Shown piece by piece: positions 44,165 to 52,662 of a DNA stretch of 56,241 nucleotides. Every line of letters begins with the position of its first letter. Position 1 is the stretch's first letter. Origin of the DNA: Flavobacteriales bacterium. Its GTDB lineage: Bacteria; Bacteroidota; Bacteroidia; Flavobacteriales_F; PHOS-HE28. The position numbers were made by a program, and so were the translations under genes. The notes under the pieces are model-generated. The model had not been told where the DNA came from. It made no database searches and saw nothing but the letters and a program-made list of their open reading frames with translations. The stretch is taken from NCBI GenBank assembly GCA_016788295.1, contig JAEUSY010000007.1, positions 1 to 56,241 on the forward strand, read 5' to 3'.

Positions 44165-45619
44165 CTATGCGAAGAGTGCATCCGCGGTCACTTCGCTCTC
44201 CATCAACTGGCGGCTGTAAGCGTTGTCCGCCACACCATGCGTGGTGACCAAGGTGAGGAACACGCTCTTACGCGTGCGTGTGGCGGACGTGAACGCGGCG
44301 ACCTTCACGCCCAGCTCGGCAGCGTAGCCACGGTCGATGCGGAACGTAGCGTTACTGAACTTCATCTCGCACAGGTTGATCACGTTGTCATCGCGGTCGA
44401 TGAGCAGATCCACCTGTGCGCCGCGATCGTCTCCTTTACCCACCCAGCTTCCTTCCACGGAACGCACACCGCTGATGCCGAGCGCCGCCTTGATCGCCTC
44501 CACATGCTTGATGCAGATGGTCTCGAACGCGAACCCTGACCAGGCACGGTAGGCCGGCAGCGACATCATGCGCTGCCAGTTACTGACAGGACCCGCCTTG
44601 GTGTTCGCCACATAGCGCAGGTAGAAGAGGGTGTATTCATCGGTGATCCGGTAGAGCGGGTCCTTCTTGCCAGCGTAGGGATCGTAGCGTTCGATGAAGC
44701 CGGACTGCTCCAGTTCATTGAGGGTGGCCGTAAGGCGCCCGCCGGAAGGGAGCTTGGCCTTCGCTGCCACCGCGTTGCGCGTGAGCCCACGCCGTACGGA
44801 TGCCAGAGCGCGCACCACCGCTTCGTGGTTGTCGGAATGCTCGAAGAGCGACGCGAACACATTGGCGAACTCATCGCGGAGGTAGCCGTTGCGGACGAAG
44901 CAGAGCCGGTCGATGGCCTGTGCCACGCTCTCACCACGTTCCACCATCTCCAGGTAGTGGGGCACACCCCCCAATGCCATGTACAGCTGCAGGATCTCGT
45001 AGCGTGTCCAGCGGATGCGGTTGCGGCGCAACAGTTGCTCGGTCTCGCCGAGGGTGAAAGGCGCGAGGCGGATGCGCTGTGTGACGCGGTTATGCAGCCC
45101 GCCGCGGTCGTTCAGCACCTTGCGGATCATGTACGAGGCCGCCGATCCGCAGATGACCACCACCAGGTCGTTGCGCCTGCTGACGTAGCTGTTCCACCAG
45201 TGGCTGAAGGCGGCCAGGAAACGCGAACGCCGGCTGTCCAGCCAGGGGAACTCATCGATGAAGATGACCTTCTTCGCCGCACCACGCTTGGTGGACCTGC
45301 TCTTCCGTTCGGGGGCCACCTTGTTGATGTACTCGCGCAGTTGCTCGAACGCTTCCATCCAACTGGTGGGAGGAGGACGCTTGAAGCCCCGTGCCTTCAA
45401 TGCACCGTGGAAGCCGCGCAACTGGTCCGTGAGGGCACCACGATAGATACCGGACCACTCCAGCAGAAGATGCTCCTTGTACAGGCTGCGGATGAGGAAG
45501 GTCTTACCGATGCGGCGCCTTCCGAAGACAGCGATCAGCTCCGCACGTGGCGATCGCAGGGCACGCTCCAGCTGGGCGCGCTCCTCCGTCCGACCGATGA
45601 TGGTATCCTGGGCGTTCAT
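44165..45619 (-). CDS. AAA ATPase with C-terminal PD-(D/E)XK-like (DUF234) domain
   Basis: The 484-residue protein has an ATPase_2-type P-loop (VFGRRRIGKTFLI, about residues 30-42), Walker B (KVIFIDEFPWLD, about 116-127) and a sensor segment (DLVVVICGSAASYM). A winged-helix part follows (LTRNAVAAKAKLPSGGRLTATLNELEQSGFIERY). The C-terminal domain (AQVDLLIDRDDNVINLCEMKFS, with Asp 404, Glu 418 and Lys 420) fits a PD-(D/E)XK nuclease core as in DUF234. Such ATPases are widespread in archaea and Bacteroidota and their role is not known. Near-identical palindromes sit directly at both ends of the gene. Confidence 0.85.
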   Translation of the reverse strand: MNAQDTIIGRTEERAQLERALRSPRAELIAVFGRRRIGKTFLIRSLYKEHLLLEWSGIYRGALTDQLRGFHGALKARGFKRPPPTSWMEAFEQLREYINKVAPERKSRSTKRGAAKKVIFIDEFPWLDSRRSRFLAAFSHWWNSYVSRRNDLVVVICGSAASYMIRKVLNDRGGLHNRVTQRIRLAPFTLGETEQLLRRNRIRWTRYEILQLYMALGGVPHYLEMVERGESVAQAIDRLCFVRNGYLRDEFANVFASLFEHSDNHEAVVRALASVRRGLTRNAVAAKAKLPSGGRLTATLNELEQSGFIERYDPYAGKKDPLYRITDEYTLFYLRYVANTKAGPVSNWQRMMSLPAYRAWSGFAFETICIKHVEAIKAALGISGVRSVEGSWVGKGDDRGAQVDLLIDRDDNVINLCEMKFSNATFRIDRGYAAELGVKVAAFTSATRTRKSVFLTLVTTHGVADNAYSRQLMESEVTADALFA

Positions 45620-45620
45620 T

Positions 45621-45668
45621 TATAAGTGGCCAAATGTACCTCCTGGATGGCACATTTGGCCACTTATA
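45621..45668. repeat. Palindrome flanking the ATPase gene (5' side)
   Basis: TATAAGTGGCCAAATGT (45621-45637) and its exact reverse complement (45652-45668) form a 17-bp stem with a 14-nt loop, one base before the ATG. Read in the gene's direction the loop contains AGGAGGT, a Shine-Dalgarno-like sequence, which is unusual in this phylum. Confidence 0.9.
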
Positions 45669-45728
45669 GGATCTGATCGGACCAAGGTGTGAACCCGGAG
45701 CCCCAGATGCAGCGGCTCCATCCATGGA

Positions 45729-46331
45729 TCAACGTCGCCGATCCTCCGTCACCCGCATCACCGGTGACCAACCGGATGGACCGCTCAGGAACCTGATGCT
45801 ATCCCCATCCACCACCATGTGCTTGCCATAGCGCCACACCTCATCGTCCAGCCGAAACTGCTCATCCATGAGCTCGATGGTATCGCCCGCCAGCCGATAG
45901 GTGCCGTAGAACGTGGGGCCACCGAGCACGGAGGCATCCACCGCCCGATACGTGCCGTCCGTTCGGAGGTCCAATCCCACCCCGTTGATGTCCCCGTCGA
46001 AGTAAGCGGAAAGCACCGTGGGGACGGACTCGCGCTTGTGTTCAAGCCTGCCGATGGACCATACCGTGGCCAGGCCAAGGGCGAGGAAGAGCCCCGGTAG
46101 CATCAGTCCCCGGCCCGTTCGGCGGCCTTGCTTGATGAACCCTGACACGACGATGGCCAGGTGGACCAGTGCGAACAGGCCAAGCACAAGGACCTGCGCA
46201 TAGCCGTCAAGGACGAAGAACTCCGGCGTGAAGTACTGCCGCACGACGAACCAGATGAGCAGGAGCGTCGTGATGCCCGAGCTCCAGGCCCAGAGCTTCA
46301 AGCGGAAGGACCGATCATCGCTGTTGATCAT
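45729..46331 (-). CDS. Hypothetical membrane protein
   Basis: The 200-residue protein starts MINSDDRSFRLKLW and has three membrane helices (GITTLLLIWFVVRQYF; YAQVLVLGLFALVHLAIVVSGF; GLMLPGLFLALGLATVWSI). A C-terminal soluble beta-rich domain follows (LDLRTDGTYRAVDASVLGGPTFYGTYRLAGDTIEL) that looks like a lipocalin-type small barrel. An alternative start at 46379 adds 16 residues. No family was recognised. It is followed on the same strand by the palindrome-bracketed ATPase unit. Confidence 0.65.
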   Translation of the reverse strand: MINSDDRSFRLKLWAWSSGITTLLLIWFVVRQYFTPEFFVLDGYAQVLVLGLFALVHLAIVVSGFIKQGRRTGRGLMLPGLFLALGLATVWSIGRLEHKRESVPTVLSAYFDGDINGVGLDLRTDGTYRAVDASVLGGPTFYGTYRLAGDTIELMDEQFRLDDEVWRYGKHMVVDGDSIRFLSGPSGWSPVMRVTEDRRR

Positions 46332-46384
46332 GCGCTGAAACGTCGGCTCACGGTAAGTGCGATTACGAAGACCCTGCAAGAGCT

Positions 46385-46810
46385 TCAGTCATAGGACCAG
46401 CCATTGTCGATGTCGACGACCACTCCACGATCATCAAAGCATACGGAGAATCGATGCCACGCGAAGTCCTTCCCTCCTTGCCTGTGATCAATGACACCCA
46501 TGCGTCTATCATATCCACCATCTTGGGTGTAGTCATACCTGATCGCACCTTCACACATATATCCCGGGGGGTGAATGAACAAGGGTTGTCCCAGAATCTC
46601 AATGACTTCGACTCTCGTCTGGCCAATATGGATCAGACTTTCCAGCTCCGGCTTGAACCGTGGCGCGTACCAAGTATCGATATAGGGGTCGAATGCCACC
46701 TTCCCTTCCATCGGCGAGAACATCCCTAAGAACCAGCACCACGGGATCAAAACGATCAATAATATACTACCAAGACCCTGGAGCCATTCAGGCAACTTAT
46801 CCTGTGTCAT
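46385..46810 (-). CDS. Small membrane-anchored protein with SmpA/OmlA-like motif
   Basis: The 141-residue protein has one membrane helix (GLGSILLIVLIPWCWFLGMF). A soluble domain with LIHIGQTRVEVIEILGQPLFIHPPG resembles the start of SmpA/OmlA-like (BamE-type) folds. The tail ends in HRFSVCFDDRGVVVDIDNGWSYD, in line with such a fold. It overlaps the upstream 83-residue gene by 4 nt, so the two are coupled. Function unknown. Confidence 0.65.
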   Translation of the reverse strand: MTQDKLPEWLQGLGSILLIVLIPWCWFLGMFSPMEGKVAFDPYIDTWYAPRFKPELESLIHIGQTRVEVIEILGQPLFIHPPGYMCEGAIRYDYTQDGGYDRRMGVIDHRQGGKDFAWHRFSVCFDDRGVVVDIDNGWSYD

Positions 46811-47058
46811 GGGATCACCAGGTACATGAAATAACCGACCAAATACGCTGTGCATAGGATGATTGTGGTCAAGGGCAGAGCATTTAGCCAGCGCTGATAC
46901 AAGCCTGGACCCTTGTACCAAACTCCCATCCCGAACGAGGCGACAGTGATGCTCCCCGTGGTCATGGCTGGTATGAAGAAGCCAGGCTTCGCAACGGATG
47001 CTAACCATAGATGGAACAGGAACAATATCATCGCTATTGGACCTAAGGACCGAGACAT
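46807..47058 (-). CDS. Small hypothetical membrane protein
   Basis: The 83-residue protein has three hydrophobic segments (IAMILFLFHLWLASVA; MTTGSITVASFGMGVWY; LTTIILCTAYLVGYFMYLVI). It ends in an ATGA overlap with the next gene, which supports it being translated. No family was recognised. Confidence 0.6.
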   Translation of the reverse strand: MSRSLGPIAMILFLFHLWLASVAKPGFFIPAMTTGSITVASFGMGVWYKGPGLYQRWLNALPLTTIILCTAYLVGYFMYLVIP

Positions 47059-47341
47059 GTATTCCAGAACGTCACCTCAGGAAGATCCTTGCATGGCAAT
47101 GATCATTGCTCGAACAGTGTGTGAGGGGGCGAAGCGGCAACCCGGTGCAGGCAGGGCCTTGCGGATGCGAGCAGCTAGGAGGCTGCGAGGCACGAGCAGA
47201 CCCCGCAGCGCCGCAGCCGCCGGCCCTGACAAGACGGCTACAGCGGAGCACCCGACCCTGAAGCTCCCGAGCGAAGGCCTTGCGAAGCGAAGGGATGCGA
47301 AGGGGCACGCCCGACGCCCGAACTAGCCTATTGCTCTGGAT
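47059..47341. other. GC-rich intergenic region with nested dyads
   Basis: No gene is evident in these 283 bp. They contain CAGGGCC (47152-47158) pairing with GGCCCTG (47222-47228), an inner GCAGC/GCTGC stem (47171-47186), and repeated short GCGAAG, TGCGA and GAAGGG words. The region could be a structured repeat or an RNA. Nothing known was recognised. Confidence 0.4.
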
Positions 47342-47860
47342 CTACTTCGAAGATCTGATGAATCGATTGACCACGAACGGATCGACCTTGTCGTATCGCG
47401 AAACATGATCAAGTGTCTCCGCGCGCACGATAAAGAGCTCCTCTTCGAAGATCACTGCTTCACCCGCCAGAGGGTCTGCATCGCAGCCCGGAATAGAGGG
47501 CGATCCATGTATTTGAGGCAGGCTATCAGGTCCTAGAGGTAATTGCTTGCCATCAACATCGAACGGAACCATCCAGCGGCATGACTTAGGCAGATCACTT
47601 GTCAAGATCGCTGTATCACCATTGAATCGGACTGTGCCGCTCGCATCACCTTGCATCATGCACGCTCCGTAACTGAAGTCGAACGAGGAATCCGTAATGT
47701 GCAGTCGAGCTTCATAGGGGTAGGGGCGATCAAGGGAAACCCACTCGCCTTCCGTAACATGTGAAGCGTGTTCAATAGCTCGGCCGGGTCCACAACCAGC
47801 AAGCAGCACTAATGCAATGAGCAAGGTGCTAATATCTGCACGTATGAGACCGATGTGCAT
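47342..47860 (-). CDS. Putative lipoprotein
   Basis: The 172-residue protein begins MHIGLIRADISTLLIALVLLAGC, a signal peptide with a lipobox. A beta-rich domain of unknown family follows (YPYEARLHITDSSFDFSYGACMMQGDASGTVRFNGDTAIL), probably a small barrel that reports or binds something in the periplasm. The ATG is 2 nt after the stop of the M1 peptidase gene, so it is probably cotranscribed. A GTG at 47866 would overlap that stop. Confidence 0.65.
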   Translation of the reverse strand: MHIGLIRADISTLLIALVLLAGCGPGRAIEHASHVTEGEWVSLDRPYPYEARLHITDSSFDFSYGACMMQGDASGTVRFNGDTAILTSDLPKSCRWMVPFDVDGKQLPLGPDSLPQIHGSPSIPGCDADPLAGEAVIFEEELFIVRAETLDHVSRYDKVDPFVVNRFIRSSK

Positions 47861-47862
47861 CG

Positions 47863-50235
47863 TCACTTCCCCTTCATCTCCCCGCCCGTCATCCGATTGC
47901 GCTCGATCTGCATGGGGTTGGGCTGGCGCCACTGCTGCTCCTTGAACACATCGAAGCGCGTGGGCACCATGCGTGGCGGCCAGCTGTTGTTGTTGAGGTC
48001 GCAGTCGGCGGTCTCGAGGAAGGGATCGAGGGTGACGCGCACCACCTCCTTGCGTTTGACGAAGACCTTGGAGATGTCGTCGCTGATGCGCCAGATCTCG
48101 GCGGGGATGCGCTCCACTTCTTTGGTGCCGTCCGCGTACTCCCATTCGAGGATCAGGGGCATCACCAGTCCGCCGATGTTCTTGAAGGAGAGCTCGTAGA
48201 GGTGGATCTCCTCGTTGAGCAGCGCGAGCTCTTCGGGCTTGAGGCCTTTCTTCCACTTCTCGTAGGCGGCCATGTCGCGCTCGGTGGCGGTGAGCGGGTC
48301 GTAGCTGTTGTAGAAGTCGCGCGTGGCGGGGTCCTTGTCCACCACGAACTCCAGGCCGCTCTCGATGTTGCGCTGGCGGCTGAGGTCGGGCACCTCGCGG
48401 GCCTTGTCGGCGCGCTTGAGCTGCTCGGCCTGCAGGGGATCGCGCGGGTCCATGCGCTTGTAGCGGAGCTTCTCCAGGCTGATGTCCACATGGTCGGTGG
48501 TGTAGAACCAGCCGCGCCAGAACCAGTCGAGGTCCACGCCGCTGGCGTCCTCCATGGTGCGGAAGAAGTCGGCCGGCGTGGGGTGCTTGAACTTCCAGCG
48601 CTCGCAGTAGGTCTTGAAGGCGTGGTCGAAGAGCTCGCGGCCCATCACCGTCTCGCGCAGGATGTTGAGCGCCGTGCAGGGCTTGCCGTAGGCGTTGTTG
48701 CCGAATTGCGTGATGCTCTCGCTGTTTGTCATGATGGGCTCGATACGCGCCTTCACCTTGTCGGGCGCGGCGTTGGGGTCGCCCTTCATGTAATCGACGA
48801 TGTTGCGGGGCTTGCCGCGCCAGCTGGGGTAGTCCTTGTCCCACTCCTGCTCGGTGAGGTATTGCACGAAGGTGTTGAGGCCTTCGTCCATCCAGGTCCA
48901 CTGCCGCTCGTCGGAGTTGATGATCATGGGGAAGAAGTTGTGCCCCACCTCGTGCGTGATCACACCGATCATGCCATACTTCGTGCGCTCGCTGTAGGTG
49001 CCGTCCTTCTCGGGGCGCCCGCCGTTGAAGCAGATCATGGGGTACTCCATGCCGATGCGGTCGGTGTGCACGCTGATGGCCACGGGGTAGATGTAGTCCG
49101 CCGTTAACTTGCTGTAGGTCTTGATGGTGTGCGCCACCACCTTGGTGCTGTACTGCTCCCAGAGCGGATTCCCTTCCTTGGGGTAGTAGCTCATGCAGAG
49201 CACGTTGTTGGTCTTCACCGGCTGGTTCATCGCGTCCCAGATGAACTTGCGGCTGCTGGCGAAGGCGACATCACGCACGTTCTTGCTCTTGTACACCCAG
49301 GTCTTGGTGCCGCTGCTGCGCTCCTTCTCGTTGTCCAGCGCTTCTTCCGGAGTGACGATCATCACCGGCTTATCGCTGGTGCGGGCCTGCGCAAGGCGCT
49401 TCTGCTGGGTGGCGGTGAGCACGCTGGAGGCGTTGGCCCATTCGCCGGTGGCCGCCACGATATGGTCGCTGGGCACCGTGATGCTGAGCGTGTAATCGCC
49501 GAAATCGAGCGTGAACTCCCCCGCGCCGAGGAACTGCTTGTGCATCCACCCGCTGTAGTCCATGTAGGCGCACATGCGCGGGTAGAAGTGCGCGATGGTG
49601 AAGAGGTAGTTATCCTCCTCCGGGAAGTACTCGTAGCCTGCGCGGCCGCCCCACTTGAAGCGGTCGTTGATCCAGTTCCACCAGCTGACCTTGAAGCTGA
49701 AGGTACCGCCGGGCGCGAGCGGCCTGGGCAGGTCCACGCGCATCATGGTCTTGTTGATGGTGTACTTCAGCTTGCCCCCACTGGCATCGCTGACGCTGGT
49801 GATCTTGTAGCCGCCGTCGAAGGGGTGCACCCACTTGTCCAGCTGGTCGAAGGAGATGCTGTCGGGCAGGGTGCCGGTGCGGGTCATGTTGGCATCGCTG
49901 CCCGGCTCGAAGATGTTCTGATCGAGCTGCAGCCAGAGGTACTCGAGCTTGTCGGGGCTCTGGTTGTGGTAGGTGATGGTCTCGTAGCCCGTCAACTTCG
50001 GCAACACCCCTTCCCCGGCCTTGGGCTCGGTGATCTCCACGTGGATGTCGTAGTCGGCCTTCATCTGCCAGTAGGCGTGCCCGGGGGCTCCGCTGGCGGT
50101 GCGCTGCTCATTGGGCGTGGGCAGTTCCTGGTCGAGCTGGCGGAACTTGTCGCGGCCGTAACGGGGACTGTCCTGGGCGAGGGCGGTAAGGCCGGCCACG
50201 AGGCCGAGCACGGGAAGGGTGCGCTTCAACAGCAT
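47863..50235 (-). CDS. M1 family metallopeptidase
   Basis: The 790-residue secreted enzyme has a signal peptide (MLLKRTLPVLGLVAGLTALAQ), an N-terminal beta domain and a gluzincin catalytic domain. Its motif is HEVGHNFFPMIINSDERQWTWMDEGLN: zinc ligands His 428, His 432 and Glu 451, catalytic Glu 429. A long C-terminal region follows (DWFWRGWFYTTDHVDISLEKL and onward). M1 enzymes remove N-terminal residues from peptides; this Bacteroidota subgroup is periplasmic or outer-membrane-linked. TACCTTCG lies 4 nt before the ATG. A decayed copy of its 5' part lies near 52.7 kb. Confidence 0.92.
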   Translation of the reverse strand: MLLKRTLPVLGLVAGLTALAQDSPRYGRDKFRQLDQELPTPNEQRTASGAPGHAYWQMKADYDIHVEITEPKAGEGVLPKLTGYETITYHNQSPDKLEYLWLQLDQNIFEPGSDANMTRTGTLPDSISFDQLDKWVHPFDGGYKITSVSDASGGKLKYTINKTMMRVDLPRPLAPGGTFSFKVSWWNWINDRFKWGGRAGYEYFPEEDNYLFTIAHFYPRMCAYMDYSGWMHKQFLGAGEFTLDFGDYTLSITVPSDHIVAATGEWANASSVLTATQQKRLAQARTSDKPVMIVTPEEALDNEKERSSGTKTWVYKSKNVRDVAFASSRKFIWDAMNQPVKTNNVLCMSYYPKEGNPLWEQYSTKVVAHTIKTYSKLTADYIYPVAISVHTDRIGMEYPMICFNGGRPEKDGTYSERTKYGMIGVITHEVGHNFFPMIINSDERQWTWMDEGLNTFVQYLTEQEWDKDYPSWRGKPRNIVDYMKGDPNAAPDKVKARIEPIMTNSESITQFGNNAYGKPCTALNILRETVMGRELFDHAFKTYCERWKFKHPTPADFFRTMEDASGVDLDWFWRGWFYTTDHVDISLEKLRYKRMDPRDPLQAEQLKRADKAREVPDLSRQRNIESGLEFVVDKDPATRDFYNSYDPLTATERDMAAYEKWKKGLKPEELALLNEEIHLYELSFKNIGGLVMPLILEWEYADGTKEVERIPAEIWRISDDISKVFVKRKEVVRVTLDPFLETADCDLNNNSWPPRMVPTRFDVFKEQQWRQPNPMQIERNRMTGGEMKGK

Positions 50236-50239
50236 TGGG

Positions 50240-50247
50240 CGAAGGTA
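50240..50247 (-). promoter_or_regulatory. -7 promoter box TACCTTCG for the M1 peptidase gene
   Basis: Matches TAnnTTCG and ends 4 nt before the ATG at 50235. Confidence 0.55.
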
Positions 50248-50309
50248 CAGGGCGACGGCAAAGGCGGGGGACGGGATGGCCTGTTGCCGGTCGTGCGGAA
50301 CGGGGGCGA

Positions 50310-50317
50310 TACCTTGG
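50310..50317 (+). promoter_or_regulatory. -7-like box TACCTTGG for the TetR gene
   Basis: One mismatch to TAnnTTCG or TAnnTTTG, 5 nt before the ATG at 50323. Together with the box at 50240 it makes an 87-bp divergent spacer. Confidence 0.4.
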
Positions 50318-50322
50318 TGCCG

Positions 50323-50901
50323 ATGCCGACCGCCGCCGAACGACCCTGGATCGAAGCCGGTTACGGCATGTTCGCGCTTCACGGCCCCGATGGCTTGAAG
50401 GTGGAGCAGCTGGCCCGTCAGGTGGGCATCAGCAAGTCGTCGTTCTACCACCACTTCGCGGATGTGCCGGTGTTCATCGAACAGCTGCAGGCCTACCACC
50501 TGCAGCGCGCCGACGCGCTGGCGTCCAAGGCGGATGCCTGCACCAGCTTCGACCCGGGGTTCATCCAGCTGCTCGTGGAGCACCGTATTGACCTACTGTT
50601 CCAGCGGCAGCTGCGCATGCTCCGGGACCACACGGCGTTCCAACGCTGCTTCGAGGAGGCGCACCAGCGCGTGGTGGACCGGATCATGCCGCGGTGGGCT
50701 GAAGCACTGGGCATCCCCGGCCAGCTCGCACCGGCCCGGGACATGCTGCAGGTGGTGACCGACGTGTTCTACCAGCGGCTCACCAACGACAACCTGAGCT
50801 ACACCTGGATGGTGGAGCTGCTGAAGGAGATCGAGTCCTTCATCCGGCACGCCATGCGGAGCCAGGGCTCCATCAGCGGGCTCAGCACCGGTCAGTCCTG
50901 A
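50323..50901 (+). CDS. TetR family transcriptional regulator
   Basis: The 192-residue protein has an N-terminal TetR helix-turn-helix. WIEAGYGMFALHGPDGLKVEQLARQVGISKSSFYHHFADVPVFIEQL spans about residues 9-55. An all-helical ligand-binding domain with no recognisable subfamily follows. It diverges from the M1 peptidase gene and could regulate that gene or itself; the ligand is unknown. Its last 10 bp overlap the end of the convergent delta-60 gene. Confidence 0.9.
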   Translation: MPTAAERPWIEAGYGMFALHGPDGLKVEQLARQVGISKSSFYHHFADVPVFIEQLQAYHLQRADALASKADACTSFDPGFIQLLVEHRIDLLFQRQLRMLRDHTAFQRCFEEAHQRVVDRIMPRWAEALGIPGQLAPARDMLQVVTDVFYQRLTNDNLSYTWMVELLKEIESFIRHAMRSQGSISGLSTGQS

Positions 50902-52475
50902 ACCACCAGCCGCGCGCCTGCGGTCCGGCCCGAAGCGCCGACCGCCTGCAACAGGTACATGCCCGGAGCGAGGTCCGCCGGCAGGTCCACCGTGCGCACC
51001 GGACCGGTCATTGAACGTACATCGAGCAGCACTTCCGCCCCGCTCGCATCGAACAGCCGTACGCGCCCCATCTCCTCCACCGATCGCATGGCGATGGGCA
51101 TGCCCGACCGGGCCGGGTTCGGATGCACCATCAAGGCGTTCGGCTCGACCGCCTCCGCGACCGATGTGTTGATGTCGTTGATGTGGCGGAACACCGTGAT
51201 GTCGTTGTTCGTGCCGGAATAGCCGCGGCCGGCGACGAGGATCGCGCCATCGCTCTGCAAGGCCAGCGCATTGGCCTCATCGAATCCGCCATTGATGCTG
51301 TTGAGCACGTATCCGTTCGCACCGAACGTGTTGTCCAGCACCCCTGTGGTGGTGTAGCGCGCCAGCACCTGGTCCCGGGGGTTGAAGATGAACCCGCCTG
51401 AGGTCCCGCAGACCAGGGGTTTGCCATCCGGCTGCAGGATCACGTCATAGAACACGTTCTGGTCCGCGGGCGGGTTGAAGGTGACCGTGCCTCCCGTACC
51501 GAAGGTGGTCACATCCGCTCCATCGGCGTCCATTTCCAAGAGGAAGCCGTCGTAGGAGAAGTCCGCCTGTTCGGTGAACCCGGCGAGGAAGATGTTGCCC
51601 GATGCGTCAAGCGCCTGGCCGAACGCCACATCCTGCTCGTCCGGGGTGATGGCCTTCACCACCGTGCCGTTCGTGCCGAACGTGGGGTCCAGCACACCAT
51701 TGGCGTCGAAACAGGCCACCAGCACGTCACGGTCGCTCAGACCACCGCCGATGTCGCGCGAGAAGCTGCCACTGGCCACGATGCGCCCGTCGGCCTGCAC
51801 GCCGACGCTCCAGAACTGGTTCTCGATCTGGTTCACCGTGACCTCGGCAATGCCGTTGTTGCCGAAGGTGTTGTCCACCGAGCCGTCCGCGTTCAGCCGG
51901 ACCACCACCGGTTGGTTGTTGAAGTTGGAGTCGATCCGCGATCCGGCCAACAGGAACTGCCCATTGACCAGGGGTGCCACCGCATAGGCGAAGTCATCTC
52001 CGGTGCTCACGTTCGGCTCGCTGTAGCCGCCGGTACCGAATGATGGATCCAGTGTGCCGTCCGCGTTCAGACGCAGGGCCAGCATGGAGGCGGAGAAGCT
52101 CCCGTCATAGCGCGTGCCCACCACCACGATCTTGCCGTCCGCCTGAACGAACAGATCGTACGCATAGGATTCGTTGAAGGCATTGACGATCAGCGTGCCG
52201 TCCCCATCGAATCCGTTATCCGGCGTACCGTCGGGGTTCAATCGGACCACCAGCAACTTGCCCGAGAAGTTCGCGTTGATGGCGGTGCCTGCGGCCAGGA
52301 CCTTCCCATCGGGCTGTACCTTCACGCAGGTCAGGTTATCGTTGGCGCCGAAGTTCTGCACGTACTTGCCGGCGGCGGCGAAGGTGGGATCCAGCGAACC
52401 GGGTTGGGCCAGGAGCGCCAGGGCGACCGCATGGGCCGCGATGATCGATGAGATGCGGAGGAATGGTGTGCTCAT
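50892..52475 (-). CDS. Secreted delta-60 repeat protein with T9SS sorting domain
   Basis: The 527-residue protein starts MSTPFLRISSIIAAHAVALALLAQ (signal peptide). Repeats of the delta-60 type follow: VKVQPDGKVLAAGTAI, LVVRLNPDGTPDNGFDGDG, LFVQADGKIVVVGTRYDG, LRLNADGTLDPSFGTGGY. These form a propeller-like array. The last about 75 residues (MVHPNPARSG, VRLFDASGAEVLL, LAPGMYLLQAV) are a type A T9SS sorting domain. CATTTTTG lies 4 nt before the ATG. Surface role unknown. Confidence 0.87.
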   Translation of the reverse strand: MSTPFLRISSIIAAHAVALALLAQPGSLDPTFAAAGKYVQNFGANDNLTCVKVQPDGKVLAAGTAINANFSGKLLVVRLNPDGTPDNGFDGDGTLIVNAFNESYAYDLFVQADGKIVVVGTRYDGSFSASMLALRLNADGTLDPSFGTGGYSEPNVSTGDDFAYAVAPLVNGQFLLAGSRIDSNFNNQPVVVRLNADGSVDNTFGNNGIAEVTVNQIENQFWSVGVQADGRIVASGSFSRDIGGGLSDRDVLVACFDANGVLDPTFGTNGTVVKAITPDEQDVAFGQALDASGNIFLAGFTEQADFSYDGFLLEMDADGADVTTFGTGGTVTFNPPADQNVFYDVILQPDGKPLVCGTSGGFIFNPRDQVLARYTTTGVLDNTFGANGYVLNSINGGFDEANALALQSDGAILVAGRGYSGTNNDITVFRHINDINTSVAEAVEPNALMVHPNPARSGMPIAMRSVEEMGRVRLFDASGAEVLLDVRSMTGPVRTVDLPADLAPGMYLLQAVGASGRTAGARLVVQD

Positions 52476-52479
52476 CCAA

Positions 52480-52487
52480 CAAAAATG
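52480..52487 (-). promoter_or_regulatory. -7-like box CATTTTTG for the delta-60 gene
   Basis: One mismatch to TAnnTTTG, ending 4 nt before the ATG at 52475. Confidence 0.4.
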
Positions 52488-52662
52488 GGGCTCCTCTCCG
52501 GAAGAAGTTGGACGGTGCCGTACAGCCCTGCTCCGGACCATCTTCGTGGCATGCGTCCGCTGCTGCTCGTTCTTTAGGCAGGGGGCTTCTTCGCGCCCCA
52601 CGACCACCTCGTCCCCATCCCGACCTTCCGGCTTTCCTCCGCCTTGCACCTCCACCCTCCAC

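Larger units (their letters stand above)
44114..45668. mobile_element. Palindrome-bracketed ATPase unit
   Basis: The unit consists of one gene (44165-45619) with a perfect hairpin on each side (44114-44161 and 45621-45668). The hairpins share the same 17-bp arm sequence and sit 3 nt from the stop codon and 1 nt from the start codon. The symmetry suggests that gene and palindromes move or are maintained together. I found no target-site duplication directly outside the unit. Confidence 0.55.

Noticed and set aside
44100..45680. Target-site duplication around the palindrome-bracketed ATPase
   Set aside because: GGAT occurs on both sides but at different distances from the palindromes, so it does not form a clean duplication.
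49129..50322. Upstream extension of the TetR frame
   Set aside because: It runs antisense through the M1 peptidase gene. The TetR domain starts at 50323 next to a promoter-like box.
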